Assembly (NCBI GenBank): GCA_013695405.1
Contig: JACDAO010000550.1
Coordinates: forward strand, 1-6,423
Length of the DNA stretch: 6,423 bases
Direction: 5' to 3'
Source: Acidobacteriota bacterium
GTDB taxonomy: Bacteria > Acidobacteriota > Vicinamibacteria > Vicinamibacterales > Vicinamibacteraceae
The notes beneath the pieces were generated by a model. That model saw nothing but the letters and a program-made list of their open reading frames with translations, searched no databases and was not told where the DNA came from. The position numbers and the translations under genes were made by a program. Shown here piece after piece: positions 6,199-6,423 of this stretch (the stretch's first letter is position 1; each line of letters opens with the position of its first letter).

Positions 6199-6423
6199 CG
6201 CGCCGCGACGTGACGCGGGAGTGGCCGAGGCCGGCCGCGTGCTCGCGAGCTGCGTCGCCGACCAGCGCCTGCCCTGCGCGGTCGTTGAAGCGGGATCGTC
6301 GGCGGGAGTCGTGGCGAGCCTGGCGTTCGGCACCTCCCGCGACGCAATCTTCGATCTTGCCTCGCTGACCAAGGTCCTGGCCACCGGCCTGGTGACGCTG
6401 CGCCTGATCGACGAGGGTCGACT
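6185..6423 (+). CDS. Beta-lactamase-family serine hydrolase, N-terminal part (cut by window edge)
   Basis: The open frame runs off the right edge with 79 complete codons from GTG 6185. Residues 55-79 carry IFDLASLTKVLATGLVTLRL and then IDEGR, the conserved SxxK active-site helix of class C beta-lactamase-like hydrolases (S60 nucleophile, K63). The preceding LPCAVVEAGSSAGVVASLAFG fits the usual two strands before it. The start is uncertain: GTG 6185 overlaps the glycosidase stop by 14 nt, while GTG 6221 would remove twelve residues whose codons look less typical of the gene. Neither gives a signal peptide. The family includes D-alanyl peptidases, esterases and B. subtilis AmiE (N-acetylmuramyl-L-alanine amidase). 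Linkage to murQ makes an AmiE-like role attractive, but the rest of the protein is needed. Serine hydrolase membership is secure; substrate is not. Confidence 0.85.
   Translation, partial: MRRADAPRRDAGVAEAGRVLASCVADQRLPCAVVEAGSSAGVVASLAFGTSRDAIFDLASLTKVLATGLVTLRLIDEGR

Noticed and set aside
4921..6384. 487-residue minus-strand open frame across the glycosidase
   Set aside because: It is Arg- and Gln-rich without family motifs and lies opposite a gene with clear GHL10 signatures.
1..6423. tRNA, rRNA, CRISPR, insertion sequence or attachment site
   Set aside because: No cloverleaf, direct-repeat array, terminal inverted repeat or transposase motif was seen, and nearly all bases are in recognised genes.

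Overview
The window is dense, very GC-rich bacterial DNA. It holds seven protein genes, one cut by each edge, with no RNA genes, mobile elements or CRISPR. GC-rich third codon positions, few Shine-Dalgarno sites, tight gene packing and this mix of families would fit an environmental Gram-negative such as an Acidobacteriota (Vicinamibacteria-like) genome. That placement is inference from gene content only.

Left block (1-2072, all minus strand, transcribed right to left): a MoxR-family AAA+ ATPase, a DUF58 protein with a von Willebrand A-like metal site, and the first 58 codons of a BatA-type membrane protein. The genes are separated by 2 nt and by an ATGA overlap, so this is the start of a classic Bat (MoxR/DUF58/BatA) operon, linked elsewhere to envelope integrity and stress.

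Middle and right block (2208-6423): a set that looks like amino-sugar and peptidoglycan salvage. murQ (MurNAc-6-phosphate etherase) reads rightward from a 135-bp divergent intergenic region that carries an exact TTGACA box. It converges, with only 15 bp between stops, on a leftward kinase-nagB pair: a BadF/BadG-type amino-sugar kinase and glucosamine-6-phosphate deaminase, overlapping by 20 nt. Divergent from the kinase is a GHL10-family glycosidase (relatives include E. coli DigH) with a Tat-like signal, followed at the right edge by the start of a beta-lactamase-fold serine hydrolase, the superfamily of B. subtilis AmiE.

Proposed logic: wall glycans and muropeptides are trimmed by the glycosidase and perhaps the serine hydrolase. 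The free amino sugars are phosphorylated by the kinase, MurQ turns MurNAc-6-P into GlcNAc-6-P plus lactate, and NagB feeds GlcN-6-P into glycolysis. The needed deacetylase NagA and a transporter are not in the window. The most interesting points are the likely MurK/NagK role of the kinase, the pairing of a DigH-like enzyme with cytosolic salvage genes, and a perfect AGTATATACT palindrome that could be a bidirectional promoter. Nothing here demands a wholly new system; the novelty lies in the combination.
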